Source: Caryophanales bacterium UBA4855
Lineage (GTDB): Bacteria; Bacillota_I; Bacilli_A; RFN20; CAG-826
Length of the DNA stretch: 63,121 bases
Assembly: GCA_002399785.1 (NCBI GenBank)
Contig: DHEH01000009.1
Span: forward strand, 1-63,121
Direction: 5' to 3'
Shown here piece by piece: positions 1-8,069 of the stretch; positions within the stretch are counted from its first letter, which is position 1; each line of letters begins with the position of its first letter. The notes under the pieces are model-generated. The model did not search any database and was not told the origin of the DNA. It was given only the letters and a program-made list of their open reading frames with translations. The position numbers and the translations under genes were made by a program.

Positions 1-16
1 GTTTTAATTTTCTAAA

Positions 17-244
17 CTATTCACCAATATATGGTAATAATGCCATATATCTAGCTCTTTTAACTGCAATTGCTAATTCTCTTTGATATTTAGCACTTGT
101 ACCAGTTAATCTACGAGGTGAAATTTTACCATTTGGAGCGATAAATTTCTTTAATAAATCGATATCCTTGTAATCAATATAAGCGATTTTGTTTTTAGTA
201 AAATAACAAACCTTTTTTCTTATTCTTTTCTTTAAATAAGCCAT
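17..244 (-). CDS. rpsR: 30S ribosomal protein S18
   Basis: Primary 16S rRNA-binding protein of the small subunit platform, where it pairs with S6. The 75-residue product has the normal S18 length and the family core (APNGKISPRRLTGTSAKYQR, then ELAIAVKRARYMALLPY). It is the last gene of the conserved rpsF-ssb-rpsR operon, 19 bp downstream of ssb, with a purine-rich ribosome site (GAAAGGAAAA) before the ATG. Identity is secure from sequence and context. Confidence 0.97.
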   Translation of the reverse strand: MAYLKKRIRKKVCYFTKNKIAYIDYKDIDLLKKFIAPNGKISPRRLTGTSAKYQRELAIAVKRARYMALLPYIGE

Positions 245-263
245 ACTATTTTCCTTTCAGCGA

Positions 264-707
264 TTAGAATGGAAGATCGTCATCGGATGATTCAATACCA
301 TTTGAAGTCTTCTCATCTTCTTGTGGTTCTGAAACGTCTTGGCTAAATCCACTCTCATCACTATTATTTGAGGCATTAGCATTTAAGCTTTTGCCGCCTA
401 AAAATTCAACGTTATCTAATATGATTTCAACAACGGAAGCATTTGTTCCGTCACGACGTGTATATTTTCTTTCTTGTAAATGGCCATCAACAGCAACTTG
501 ACTACCCTTTTTACAAAAATTAGCAATATTTTCTGCTAAACCATTCCACGCAGTGCAATTAACGAAACTTGATGAATTTGTGCCATCGGCATTTTTCATT
601 CTATTATTAAAAGCAAGAGTAAACGATGTAACTGCTTTTCCAGTATTAGTTCTCCTAAGTTCTGGATCACGAGTTAAGCGACCAACAATAACAACACGAT
701 TAACCAT
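264..707 (-). CDS. ssb: Single-stranded DNA-binding protein
   Basis: Coats single-stranded DNA during replication, repair and recombination and recruits partner proteins. The OB-fold occupies residues 1 to about 105 (start MVNRVVIVGRLTRDPELR, then FVNCTAWN around residue 50). A flexible acidic linker follows and the protein ends in the canonical acidic tail DDDLPF, the docking site for partners. Its 147 residues are normal for Firmicutes. It sits between rpsF and rpsR in the usual operon. The start has a clear AGGAGG-type site. Confidence 0.97.
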   Translation of the reverse strand: MVNRVVIVGRLTRDPELRRTNTGKAVTSFTLAFNNRMKNADGTNSSSFVNCTAWNGLAENIANFCKKGSQVAVDGHLQERKYTRRDGTNASVVEIILDNVEFLGGKSLNANASNNSDESGFSQDVSEPQEDEKTSNGIESSDDDLPF

Positions 708-730
708 ATTATTTTCCTCCTATATAGAAA

Positions 731-1021
731 TTAATCATGATCAACAACTGTTAAAGTTCTAAGAACATTGTTGTCGATCTTTGTAAGACGATCAAATTCT
801 TTAAATGAGTCAGCACTTTCGCAAGTAATCTTGATGACAACGTAATAACCTTTGTTTTGTTTTTTAATAGGATAAGCTAAATCTTTTAATCCCCATTCAT
901 CTACTTTAGCAATCTTTGCGTTTGCTTTAGTAAGATATCCGTGGATTTTTTCGATTTCAGCTTTTCTACTAGCATCATCAAGGTCAGCTTTTAAAATGTA
1001 CATGATTTCGTACTTTTTCAT
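731..1021 (-). CDS. rpsF: 30S ribosomal protein S6
   Basis: Small-subunit protein that binds the 16S central domain together with S18. The 96-residue product starts MKKYEIMYILKADLDD and contains the family segment KVDEWGLKDLAYPIKKQNKGYYVV. The reading frame stays open further upstream, but the ATG at 1021 is preceded by a strong GGGAGGT site and matches the family N-terminus, so I chose it. First gene of rpsF-ssb-rpsR. Its leader contains a hairpin that could be an S6:S18 feedback site. Confidence 0.96.
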   Translation of the reverse strand: MKKYEIMYILKADLDDASRKAEIEKIHGYLTKANAKIAKVDEWGLKDLAYPIKKQNKGYYVVIKITCESADSFKEFDRLTKIDNNVLRTLTVVDHD

Positions 1022-1048
1022 AACCTTTACCTCCCTTTGGACTATCTG

Positions 1049-1071
1049 CCTCAAATCAATATTGTTTGAGG
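1049..1071 (-). promoter_or_regulatory. Hairpin in rpsF mRNA leader
   Basis: CCTCAAA and TTTGAGG form a perfect 7-bp stem around the near-palindromic loop CAATATTG, 28 nt upstream of the rpsF start codon and inside the transcribed leader. Many bacteria regulate this operon by S6:S18 binding to an rpsF leader RNA; whether this hairpin is that element is inference, since I do not see the typical CCG bulge. Confidence 0.35.
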
Positions 1072-1147
1072 AGAGAAGAATGCATATATATATATATAAA
1101 TACAATGCTTTAATATACTATTAAAAATTAATTAAAAAGTAAAGAAA

Positions 1148-1187
1148 TAAAAAACGCCTTACATATACAAGATGTCTATATAAGGCG
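1148..1187 (-). terminator. Rho-independent terminator after lysS
   Basis: Inverted repeat CGCCTTA (1155-1161) and TAAGGCG (1181-1187) with a 19-nt loop. On the minus strand it is followed by a T-rich run (TTTTTTATTTC). It lies 29 bp past the lysS stop codon and upstream of the rpsF leader. Confidence 0.75.
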
Positions 1188-1215
1188 AAAATTAAGAAGT
1201 AAATTTTAAATATTT

Positions 1216-2700
1216 TTATTCATCTCTCATAGTTGGGAATAAAATGACTTCACTGATTGATGGTTCATTAGTTAACAACATAACAAATCTATCAAAACCC
1301 ATTCCAATACCGCCAGTTGGTGGCATACCATAATTTAAAGAATCTAAGAAGTTATAATCCATTTCATTGGCTTCATCATCGCCAAGTTCTTTAGCCTTTA
1401 ATTGAGCTTCAAATCTTTCTTTTTGATCAATAGGATCGTTTAACTCAGAGTAAGCATTGGCAAATTCTGTACTATTAATATAAAGTTCAAATCTTTCGGT
1501 AAATCTAGGATCTTCGGATTTCTTTGTTAATGGAGAAATTTCAATTGGATGACCATGTACAAATGTAGGTTGAATTAAACTTTCTTCACAACCTAATTCA
1601 AATAAAGCATTTAAAATATAACCAGTAGAAGTCCAGTGTTTTTCAACTTTAATGCCTTGTTTTTTAGCAAATTCAACAGCTTCTTCCATAGTTAAATCTT
1701 TTCTTTCGAAATCAATTCCATATTTTTCTTTTACAAGTTCAGCCATCGAAACCCATCTAAATTCAGGTCCAAAATCAATTTCTGTTCCTTGATAATCAAT
1801 TTTTGTTTTACCTAAGCATTCTTGAGCGGTATTTCTTATAACACCTTCACAAATTCTTCTCATTGATTCAAGATCGCCGTATGCTTCATATAATTCAACA
1901 GTAGTGAATTCAGGATTATGACGAGAATCCATTCCTTCATTTCTAAATAATCTTCCAAATTCATAAACTTTTTCAAGTCCACCAACAATTAATTTTTTAA
2001 GTGGTAATTCAGTAGCAATACGTAAATAAAAGTCTTTATCTAAAGCATTGTGATGAGTAATAAATGGTTTAGCATTTGCACCACCAAGAATTGGTTGAAG
2101 AACACTTGTTTCAACTTCGACAAATCCCAAATTATCAAAATAATGTTGCATACTTCTTAACATTTTTGGTCTAAGCAAAGCAACACGTTTTGCATCTTCG
2201 TTCATGATTAAATCGACATATCTATGTCTAAATCTTTCTTCAACATCAGTTAAGCCGTGAAATTTTTCTGGTAATGGTTTTAATGATTTAGTTAAGAAAG
2301 TAAACTTACTAGTTCTTATGGTTAATTCACCGGTTCTTGTAAGCATTAATCTTCCTTCGATACCGATAATATCGCCAACATCACAAACTTTAAAAACGTT
2401 ATAAGATTCTTCACCAACTGTATCAATCGATATATAAGCTTGAATCTTTCCAAATTTATCTTGAATTGTGACAAATGAGGCTTTTCCCATTTTTCTTAAA
2501 AACATGATTCTTCCAGCAACAACAACATTAATTTGATTTGCTTCTAATTCTTCATTTGTTTTTCCATTGGATTTCTCTCTACAAGTTTCGCTTGTATCAG
2601 TGCGAACAAAAGCTTGTCCCCAAGGATTGACTCCCAACTCTTTTAATTTATTAAGTTTTTCTCTTCTAGCTAATTCTTGATCGTTTAATTTTTCTTCCAT
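1216..2700 (-). CDS. lysS: Lysyl-tRNA synthetase, class II
   Basis: Charges tRNA-Lys with lysine in the cytoplasm. The 494-residue protein has an N-terminal OB anticodon-binding domain (about 50-145) and a class II catalytic core with motif 1 (RHRYVDLIMNEDAKR), motif 2 (FRNEGMDSRHNPEFTTVELY) and motif 3 (GMGFDRFVMLL) in the right order. Length and the C-terminal LFPTMRDE match bacterial LysS. The ATG has an AAGGAG site. The preceding zinc-ribbon gene ends 15 bp upstream... on the opposite flank lysS ends just before a terminator, so the two genes may be co-transcribed. Confidence 0.97.
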   Translation of the reverse strand: MEEKLNDQELARREKLNKLKELGVNPWGQAFVRTDTSETCREKSNGKTNEELEANQINVVVAGRIMFLRKMGKASFVTIQDKFGKIQAYISIDTVGEESYNVFKVCDVGDIIGIEGRLMLTRTGELTIRTSKFTFLTKSLKPLPEKFHGLTDVEERFRHRYVDLIMNEDAKRVALLRPKMLRSMQHYFDNLGFVEVETSVLQPILGGANAKPFITHHNALDKDFYLRIATELPLKKLIVGGLEKVYEFGRLFRNEGMDSRHNPEFTTVELYEAYGDLESMRRICEGVIRNTAQECLGKTKIDYQGTEIDFGPEFRWVSMAELVKEKYGIDFERKDLTMEEAVEFAKKQGIKVEKHWTSTGYILNALFELGCEESLIQPTFVHGHPIEISPLTKKSEDPRFTERFELYINSTEFANAYSELNDPIDQKERFEAQLKAKELGDDEANEMDYNFLDSLNYGMPPTGGIGMGFDRFVMLLTNEPSISEVILFPTMRDE

Positions 2701-2715
2701 ATTTTTCTCCTTATA

Positions 2716-3144
2716 CTAAATGCTGACAGCGCCAATAATTTTTACAATAAACGAAATTAAGTATACAAAAATTTCTATACCACCTAGCGTTATTCCGGCA
2801 ATAGCAAAACCTTTACCTTTACTTCCGTTCTTTGAAACATTATTAAGTCCAATTATTCCAAAAATAATTGATAAAACACATACTCCAACAAGTCCTAAAA
2901 CTAAAGAAGCAATACACATTCCATCGTTCTTTTCGGTTGAAACGCTATTGTTATATATTGTTGAATTCGCGTTTTGTTGATAATTATTTTGTTTAGGAGC
3001 TTGATTTAACATATCTGTAGAATAATTAATACTTTTATCATTACGAATGTCATTTGAACTCATTTTGTTATTGATTGCTGTTCCGCAATCTGGACAAAAT
3101 TTTCCATCATTATCAACTTGTCGACCACATTTTGGACAATACAT
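2716..3144 (-). CDS. Zinc-ribbon plus DUF4190-like membrane protein
   Basis: A 142-residue protein starting MYCPKCGRQVDNDGKFCPDCG, a zinc ribbon with two CxxC pairs. An Asn/Gln/Ser-rich linker follows (about 25-70), then two hydrophobic helices around a small polar turn (GMCIASLVLGLVGVCVLSII ... GKGFAIAGITLGGIEIFVY), the arrangement seen in DUF4190 proteins. Function unknown; probably an inner-membrane protein with a cytoplasmic metal-binding head. It is upstream of lysS on the same strand. A TATAAT -10 box at 3169-3174 (minus strand) and a GGAGAGG ribosome site support the start. Confidence 0.8.
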   Translation of the reverse strand: MYCPKCGRQVDNDGKFCPDCGTAINNKMSSNDIRNDKSINYSTDMLNQAPKQNNYQQNANSTIYNNSVSTEKNDGMCIASLVLGLVGVCVLSIIFGIIGLNNVSKNGSKGKGFAIAGITLGGIEIFVYLISFIVKIIGAVSI

Positions 3145-3355
3145 AAACCTCTCCTTTGATTCTTGTTAATTATATAACAAATAGATAATTTTATCGATAA
3201 TATAATGCACCTATTTATAACAAAATGGCCTAAAAATGATGATGTTTCTTTATAATAAACGTATTTTCTTTATTCGTTAGGTACATGAATCGATCAAAAT
3301 TAAGAAACAAAATTTTTTATCTTAAATCTTAGAAACTATTTTGAAACGAAAATAA

Positions 3356-4327
3356 TTATTTATTAATTTTGAAATTATCTATTATTTTAAACAATTGATC
3401 TAGCAAAACTAAGGATGATGTAATTTGGTTTTTTAGTTCTTTTGTCCCGCTAATTGAATTAAAAAATTTAGGAGCAATTCCTCGTAAATATTGACAAGCT
3501 TTTTTCTCGCCTCTTTCTTTAACTAAATCTCTAGAATATTCTTTTAAATATGAAATTTGACGATCAAAGTCCACTATTTCGTTATATTTTTCACCAGTAA
3601 AAGCTTTATTAAGATTAGTAATAAACTCAGGATTTCCAATTCCTCCACGAGCAACCAAAACAGCATCAGCTTTAGTAATTTTAACGGCATTTAAAGCATC
3701 TTCAACCGAAAATATATTTCCACTAACACCAAAGGGAATTTTAATTATATCTTTTAAATCTTTTATTGCTTCGTAATCTGGTTTTCCAGTATATCCTTGA
3801 GTTCTAGTTCTACAATGAATTGCAATAAAAGAAACTCCAGCTCTTTCTAACGTTTTACAAGTTTCCAAAACATTTATTTTATCCCAGCCTAAACGAATCT
3901 TACAACTTACAGGTCTGGTACTTGCTTTAACTATTGCACTAACCATATCAAAAAGTAAATTTTGATTTTTTAACCAAGTGCTTCCGCCATTTCCTTTAAC
4001 AACCTTATTCACTGGGCAAGCTAAGTTCAAATCTAAAATATCGTACTCAATCCCTAATGAATTTAATTCTTGAAGACCTTTCAATAACGTTTCTTTAGAT
4101 CCACCAAATAATTGAATTGCTAATGGTCTATCACTTCCGTCAGATTGCAATAATTCAAGAGTAGATTGATTTTTATACATCAATCCACAATCACTAATCA
4201 TTTCTGAATAAGTTAATCCACATCCAAACTTATTCATAAACTTCCTATAAGAAAAAGAAGTTATCCCTGCCATTGGGGCAAGGATAACTTTCGATTTAAT
4301 TTCTATATTACCAATTTTGAATGACAT
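3356..4327 (-). CDS. dusB: tRNA-dihydrouridine synthase (DusB-like)
   Basis: FMN-dependent reduction of uridine to dihydrouridine in tRNA D-loops. The 323-residue protein is a TIM barrel. Visible markers are the N-terminal LAPMAGITSFSYR, the active-site segment DLNLACPVNKVVKGNGGS (catalytic Cys near residue 101), CKIRLGWD, AIHCRTRTQGY and ARGGIGNPE. The start lies 5 bp beyond the ftsH stop, so the two genes are almost certainly one transcript. The ribosome site is weak, suggesting coupling to ftsH. The exact Dus paralogue cannot be fixed without a tree. Confidence 0.9.
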   Translation of the reverse strand: MSFKIGNIEIKSKVILAPMAGITSFSYRKFMNKFGCGLTYSEMISDCGLMYKNQSTLELLQSDGSDRPLAIQLFGGSKETLLKGLQELNSLGIEYDILDLNLACPVNKVVKGNGGSTWLKNQNLLFDMVSAIVKASTRPVSCKIRLGWDKINVLETCKTLERAGVSFIAIHCRTRTQGYTGKPDYEAIKDLKDIIKIPFGVSGNIFSVEDALNAVKITKADAVLVARGGIGNPEFITNLNKAFTGEKYNEIVDFDRQISYLKEYSRDLVKERGEKKACQYLRGIAPKFFNSISGTKELKNQITSSLVLLDQLFKIIDNFKINK

Positions 4328-4332
4328 AGAAG

Positions 4333-6492
4333 TTATTTTTCTTCTTTGCTTTCAACATCCTTTTTGTCGTCTTTTGAATCGTTTGAAGGGGTATTGACAG
4401 GAGTTTCTGCTTTTTCATCAGAACCAAGAATAACACTATCGCTAGAAATTTTTTCTTGATTTTCTTTGCTGAATGAAGATAATGCACTATCTTTTTGTGT
4501 AACACCTTCAGGCATTTTTCTATTCTTTAATAAGTAATCAATTTGCTCTTCATTAATTGTTTCAAATTCAAGTAAAGTTGTAGCGATTAAAATTACATCT
4601 TCTTTTCTCTTATTTATAATAGCAATGGCTTGATTATGAGCTTCTTCAATTATTTTGCGAACCTCTTTATCAATTTCATCAGCAACAGCAACAGAGAAAT
4701 TCTTTTGAGCGTTATTATAATCTCTTCCTAAGAAAACACTTCCGGTATCTTTTTCATATTGGATAGGTCCTAAACTGGACATACCATATTCAACAACCAT
4801 ACTACGAGCAATTTGTGTAGCTCTTTCGATATCGTTGCTAGCTCCGGTTGTAGTGTCGTCAAAAAAAACTTCTTCACTACTTCTTCCACCAAGTAAACCA
4901 ACTATTTCAGCAGTTAATTCGCCCTTGGTGAGTAAAAATCTATCGTCTTCAGGCCCCATTAACACGTGGCCACCAGTTGTTCCACGAGGAATAATTGTAA
5001 TCTTTCTAACTTTATCTGCATTAGGTAAAGTTAAACCAATAATAGCATGTCCGGATTCATGATAAGCGACAATTTGTCTTTCTTTTTCACTCATTCCTTT
5101 GCTAGACTTAGCAGGACCAGCGATTCTTCTATCGATAGCTTCATCAATATCTGCCATAACAATAATGTCACGATGAGCTCTAACGGAAAGAATAGCTGCT
5201 TCATTTAAAATATTTGCAATATCGGCACCACTAAAACCAACGGTACGTTTTGCTAATAATAAGAAATCAATTGAAGGATCAATTGTTTTGTTCTTAGCAT
5301 GTACTTTGAAAATTGCTTCTCTACCTTTTCTATCAGGTAAATTAACAGTGATTTGTCTATCAAAACGTCCAGCTCTTAATAAAGCAGGATCCAAAACATC
5401 AGCTCTATTTGTAGCAGCTATAACAAGGATTCCAGAATTTGCTTCAAAACCATCAAGTTCAACTAATAATTGGTTAAGAGTTTGCTCTCTTTCGTCGTTT
5501 CCGCCACCCATACCAGCACCTCTTTGTCTTCCGACAGCATCAATTTCATCAATAAAGACGATACAAGGCGCATTTTGTTTAGCAGTCTTAAATAAATCTC
5601 TAACTCTACCGGCACCAACACCGACAAACATTTCAACGAAATCTGAACCAGAAATCGAGAAGAATGGAACGCCAGCTTCACCAGCTACAGCTTTAGCAAG
5701 CAAAGTTTTACCAGTTCCTGGAGGGCCGACAAGTAAAACACCCTTTGGTAAAGTAGCACCATTTTTAGTATATTTTTTAGGTTCTTTTAAATAATCAACA
5801 AGTTCGGCCATTTCAGCTTTTTCTTCGTCGCAACCAGCAACATCAGCAAATCTAACTTTTGAGTCATCAACACGACGTGCAGTAGATTTGTTGAAATCCA
5901 TGGCTTTTGCATTTGCATTCCCTGACCCCATTAACATTTTAAAGAAAATAAAGCCAATAACTATGAATGCAACAAATATCAAAATTGTTGGTAACCACGA
6001 AACAAACCAGTTTTGAACATATGGTGTTGAATTGTAACTAATCTTTCTTGTGTCATTACCAATTAATTGTTTGAAGTTATCATCAGTTGTATAAAGTGTC
6101 TTTGCTTCTTCAACTTCTTCGTTTAAAGCGACATTAAAACTTTTGTTAGCGTGTTCGCTCGTATCGCTTTTATAAATTGTTTTATTAAAATCATCTTCTA
6201 GCATCTTAAAAGTGTAGTACTCATTTTGGTAAGCACCACTAGTAGCTTTATGCCCGACACTTAAATAAACTGTTGTGTTTCCATCAGCAGTTGAAGCATC
6301 AGTACCATAAACTACATAATTGTTAACATCTTTATTTTCATATACAAGCGTGATGGCACTATTAGTTGAAATACTGGTGTATTGAACTCCGACAACACTT
6401 GAAATAACAAAATATAATATTAATCCGGCAATGGAAAACAATAATACATAAATGAGTATTGAATACCATATAGGCTTTTTTCTTTCTTTCAT
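4333..6492 (-). CDS. ftsH: ATP-dependent zinc metalloprotease FtsH
   Basis: Membrane-anchored AAA protease that degrades misfolded membrane proteins and regulators. The 719-residue protein has an N-terminal membrane helix, an extracytoplasmic domain (about 35-155), a second helix (LPTILIFVAFIVIGFIFF), an AAA module with Walker A GPPGTGKT (about 252), Walker B CIVFIDEIDAVG and the SRH region, then the protease with HESGH zinc motif (about 476). The Ser/Lys/Asp-rich tail is disordered. I start at the ATG at 6492 because the ATG six bases upstream abuts the AAGGAG ribosome site. Confidence 0.97.
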   Translation of the reverse strand: MKERKKPIWYSILIYVLLFSIAGLILYFVISSVVGVQYTSISTNSAITLVYENKDVNNYVVYGTDASTADGNTTVYLSVGHKATSGAYQNEYYTFKMLEDDFNKTIYKSDTSEHANKSFNVALNEEVEEAKTLYTTDDNFKQLIGNDTRKISYNSTPYVQNWFVSWLPTILIFVAFIVIGFIFFKMLMGSGNANAKAMDFNKSTARRVDDSKVRFADVAGCDEEKAEMAELVDYLKEPKKYTKNGATLPKGVLLVGPPGTGKTLLAKAVAGEAGVPFFSISGSDFVEMFVGVGAGRVRDLFKTAKQNAPCIVFIDEIDAVGRQRGAGMGGGNDEREQTLNQLLVELDGFEANSGILVIAATNRADVLDPALLRAGRFDRQITVNLPDRKGREAIFKVHAKNKTIDPSIDFLLLAKRTVGFSGADIANILNEAAILSVRAHRDIIVMADIDEAIDRRIAGPAKSSKGMSEKERQIVAYHESGHAIIGLTLPNADKVRKITIIPRGTTGGHVLMGPEDDRFLLTKGELTAEIVGLLGGRSSEEVFFDDTTTGASNDIERATQIARSMVVEYGMSSLGPIQYEKDTGSVFLGRDYNNAQKNFSVAVADEIDKEVRKIIEEAHNQAIAIINKRKEDVILIATTLLEFETINEEQIDYLLKNRKMPEGVTQKDSALSSFSKENQEKISSDSVILGSDEKAETPVNTPSNDSKDDKKDVESKEEK

Positions 6493-6540
6493 GAACATCT
6501 CCTTTTATACTTAACAAGTATTTAAATAATACAACAAGCC

Positions 6541-6560
6541 TTTTACTTTATAAAGTAAAA
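6541..6560. repeat. Perfect 20-bp palindrome between ftsH and tilS
   Basis: TTTTACTTTA is followed directly by its reverse complement TAAAGTAAAA, in the 85-bp gap between tilS (ends 6578) and ftsH (starts 6492). It could be a weak bidirectional hairpin terminator (it is AT-rich) or an operator for ftsH. The sequence alone does not decide. Confidence 0.4.
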
Positions 6561-6577
6561 AACTCTATTATTTATCT

Positions 6578-7828
6578 TTATTTCAATTCCAATAAATCAA
6601 ACCATAGAAGTGATTGTTTTTTTGTATTTTTTACTTTAATTTGATAGCGAGGAACATATAATAATTTTCCGCTCTCATTATAAATTCCTGGCCAAACTTT
6701 TCGATATATTTCTGGCACTTTCCAATTGATAAATTGACGGTTCATTTTTGTTTTTTTACCGTTAATAAGGATAAAATCGTTTTTATTAACAGGCTTAATT
6801 ATTAGTTCGCCACTATAATCAATAGTTTGAAAAATAGGACTATCAATGTTTAATTTAATCAAATCTGATGTTTTTGGGCATTTCCCATGATACAAATATC
6901 CAAAATTCTCATAATGTTCAATAGACGAAATATAAAATCTCCCATACGAATAAAAAATTAAGAATTTTTCTTTTTTAATAACAAAATTTTTGTTAGCTTT
7001 TATTTTTTCTAAATAGTCTTTTGCACTTGAGGATGATATAGGGGAATAGAAATTATTTAGTTCAATATATCTAATCAAAATATATTGCAATTCAACAAAG
7101 GAAGGGGTATTTGCAGGGGATATTGCAATTTCATTACTTTTTTTATCATAGAATTTAAGAAATAGAAGTGATTTATTTTCTAATTCTTTGTTCTTGTTTG
7201 AAATCTCAACTAACATTTTTTGTCGTTCGTCATCGTTCATAAGCGAAACAACTTCGGCGCGCAATTTATTTCGTTTATAACTTTTATCTGCGTTCGACGG
7301 ATCTATAGAAAATGGGATTTGATTAGCAGTATCGTATTCTAACAATTCCTGTTTTTTATATTTTAAAAGAGGTCGTAAAATATTAATTCCTTTTTTAACA
7401 TATTTTGTATTTAACCCATAATATGAAACTACATTATTTCTCAATTTTTGAAGCAAATAAGTTTCTAATAAATCATCTTGATTATGAGCAACCAAAACAT
7501 TTTTAATGTTTTTTTCTTTAGCTACTTTTATAAAATAATCATATCTTACAATGCGTGCCCAATCTTCTTCATTTTTATCTTTTTCTTTATCAAAATAAAC
7601 GCTCAAAACATTAATATTTTTTGAAAATCCTTTGCAAAGGTCCCTTAAATTCTTTTCGTCACTATTAGCAGACGGAATTAAATGATAGTTAACAAAACAT
7701 ACTTCGAAATCATAATTTCCCCTTATTAATAAAGAAAAAAGAGCCATTGAATCAGGGCCATAACTACAAGTTAATAAATATTTTTCTTTCTTATTGAGGG
7801 TCAGTTTGATCATTTTCAATAATCTCAT
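6578..7828 (-). CDS. tilS: tRNA(Ile)-lysidine synthase with altered PP-loop
   Basis: Converts C34 of the AUA-reading tRNA-Ile to lysidine using ATP and lysine. The 416-residue protein has the N-type ATP pyrophosphatase fold: LLTCSYGPDSMALFSLL in the P-loop position, VNYHLIPSANSDE, ARIVRYDYF and VLVAHNQDDLLETYLLQKLR, then ILRPLLKYKKQELLEY, and a divergent C-terminal tRNA-binding region. The P-loop is SYGPDS rather than SGGxDS. The start is uncertain: the ATG at 7828 and the one at 7813 both overlap the S4 gene and neither has a good ribosome site. A copy of the dispersed CCCTTGCAAAT repeat lies within the gene on each strand. Confidence 0.87.
   Translation of the reverse strand: MRLLKMIKLTLNKKEKYLLTCSYGPDSMALFSLLIRGNYDFEVCFVNYHLIPSANSDEKNLRDLCKGFSKNINVLSVYFDKEKDKNEEDWARIVRYDYFIKVAKEKNIKNVLVAHNQDDLLETYLLQKLRNNVVSYYGLNTKYVKKGINILRPLLKYKKQELLEYDTANQIPFSIDPSNADKSYKRNKLRAEVVSLMNDDERQKMLVEISNKNKELENKSLLFLKFYDKKSNEIAISPANTPSFVELQYILIRYIELNNFYSPISSSSAKDYLEKIKANKNFVIKKEKFLIFYSYGRFYISSIEHYENFGYLYHGKCPKTSDLIKLNIDSPIFQTIDYSGELIIKPVNKNDFILINGKKTKMNRQFINWKVPEIYRKVWPGIYNESGKLLYVPRYQIKVKNTKKQSLLWFDLLELK
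7097..7124 (-). repeat. Dispersed TGCAAA repeat, copy in tilS (a)
   Basis: On the minus strand reads AATATCCCCTGCAAATACC then CCTTCCTTT. It matches the copy at 16981-17008 at 24 of 28 positions, and both are read in the same codon phase, giving PANTPSF here and PAKTPSF there. Confidence 0.6.
7624..7646 (+). repeat. Dispersed TGCAAA repeat, copy in tilS (b)
   Basis: AAAATCCTTTGCAAAGG followed by TCCCTT, antisense to tilS. The centre CCTTTGCAAAGG is a perfect 12-bp palindrome. Same column layout as the other copies: A-tract, C-run, TGCAAA, C-run. Confidence 0.55.
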
Positions 7829-8069
7829 CACTTAGAACTTTATATAAAGTACCAACATCATCTTTTTTTGCAAACGGAAGTATATTTGTTATCTCAATTG
7901 TTAATTTATGCCTTCCTAAAGCTAACACAACAACATCCCCAATTTTGATTTCGTTGCTAGCTTTTGCTTTTCGTCCATTAATGGTAAAAAGACCTCTATC
8001 AAGAAGTTCTTTTGCTACTGTTCTTCTTTTAATTAATCTAGTTAATTTTAAATATTTATCAATTCTCAT
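7791..8069 (-). CDS. S4-domain RNA-binding protein (YabO/RqcP/HslR type)
   Basis: A small S4-fold protein of 92 residues: MRIDKYLKLTRLIKRRTVAK, DRGLFTINGRKAKASNEIKIGDVV and a short C-terminal extension. Bacillus relatives (RqcP, formerly YabO) bind 50S subunits with RqcH in ribosome-associated quality control; E. coli HslR is the heat-shock relative. It overlaps mfd by 11 bp at its start and tilS at its end, matching the Firmicutes order mfd-yabO-tilS, which favours the RqcP-type role. Confidence 0.88.
   Translation of the reverse strand: MRIDKYLKLTRLIKRRTVAKELLDRGLFTINGRKAKASNEIKIGDVVVLALGRHKLTIEITNILPFAKKDDVGTLYKVLSDEIIENDQTDPQ

Noticed and set aside
5288..5794. 168-codon plus-strand frame opposite ftsH
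   Set aside because: Shadow of the strongly conserved ftsH ATPase region on the other strand, with no ribosome site or family resemblance. Other antisense frames in mfd, the GHKL ATPase gene and the P-type ATPase gene were dropped for the same reason.
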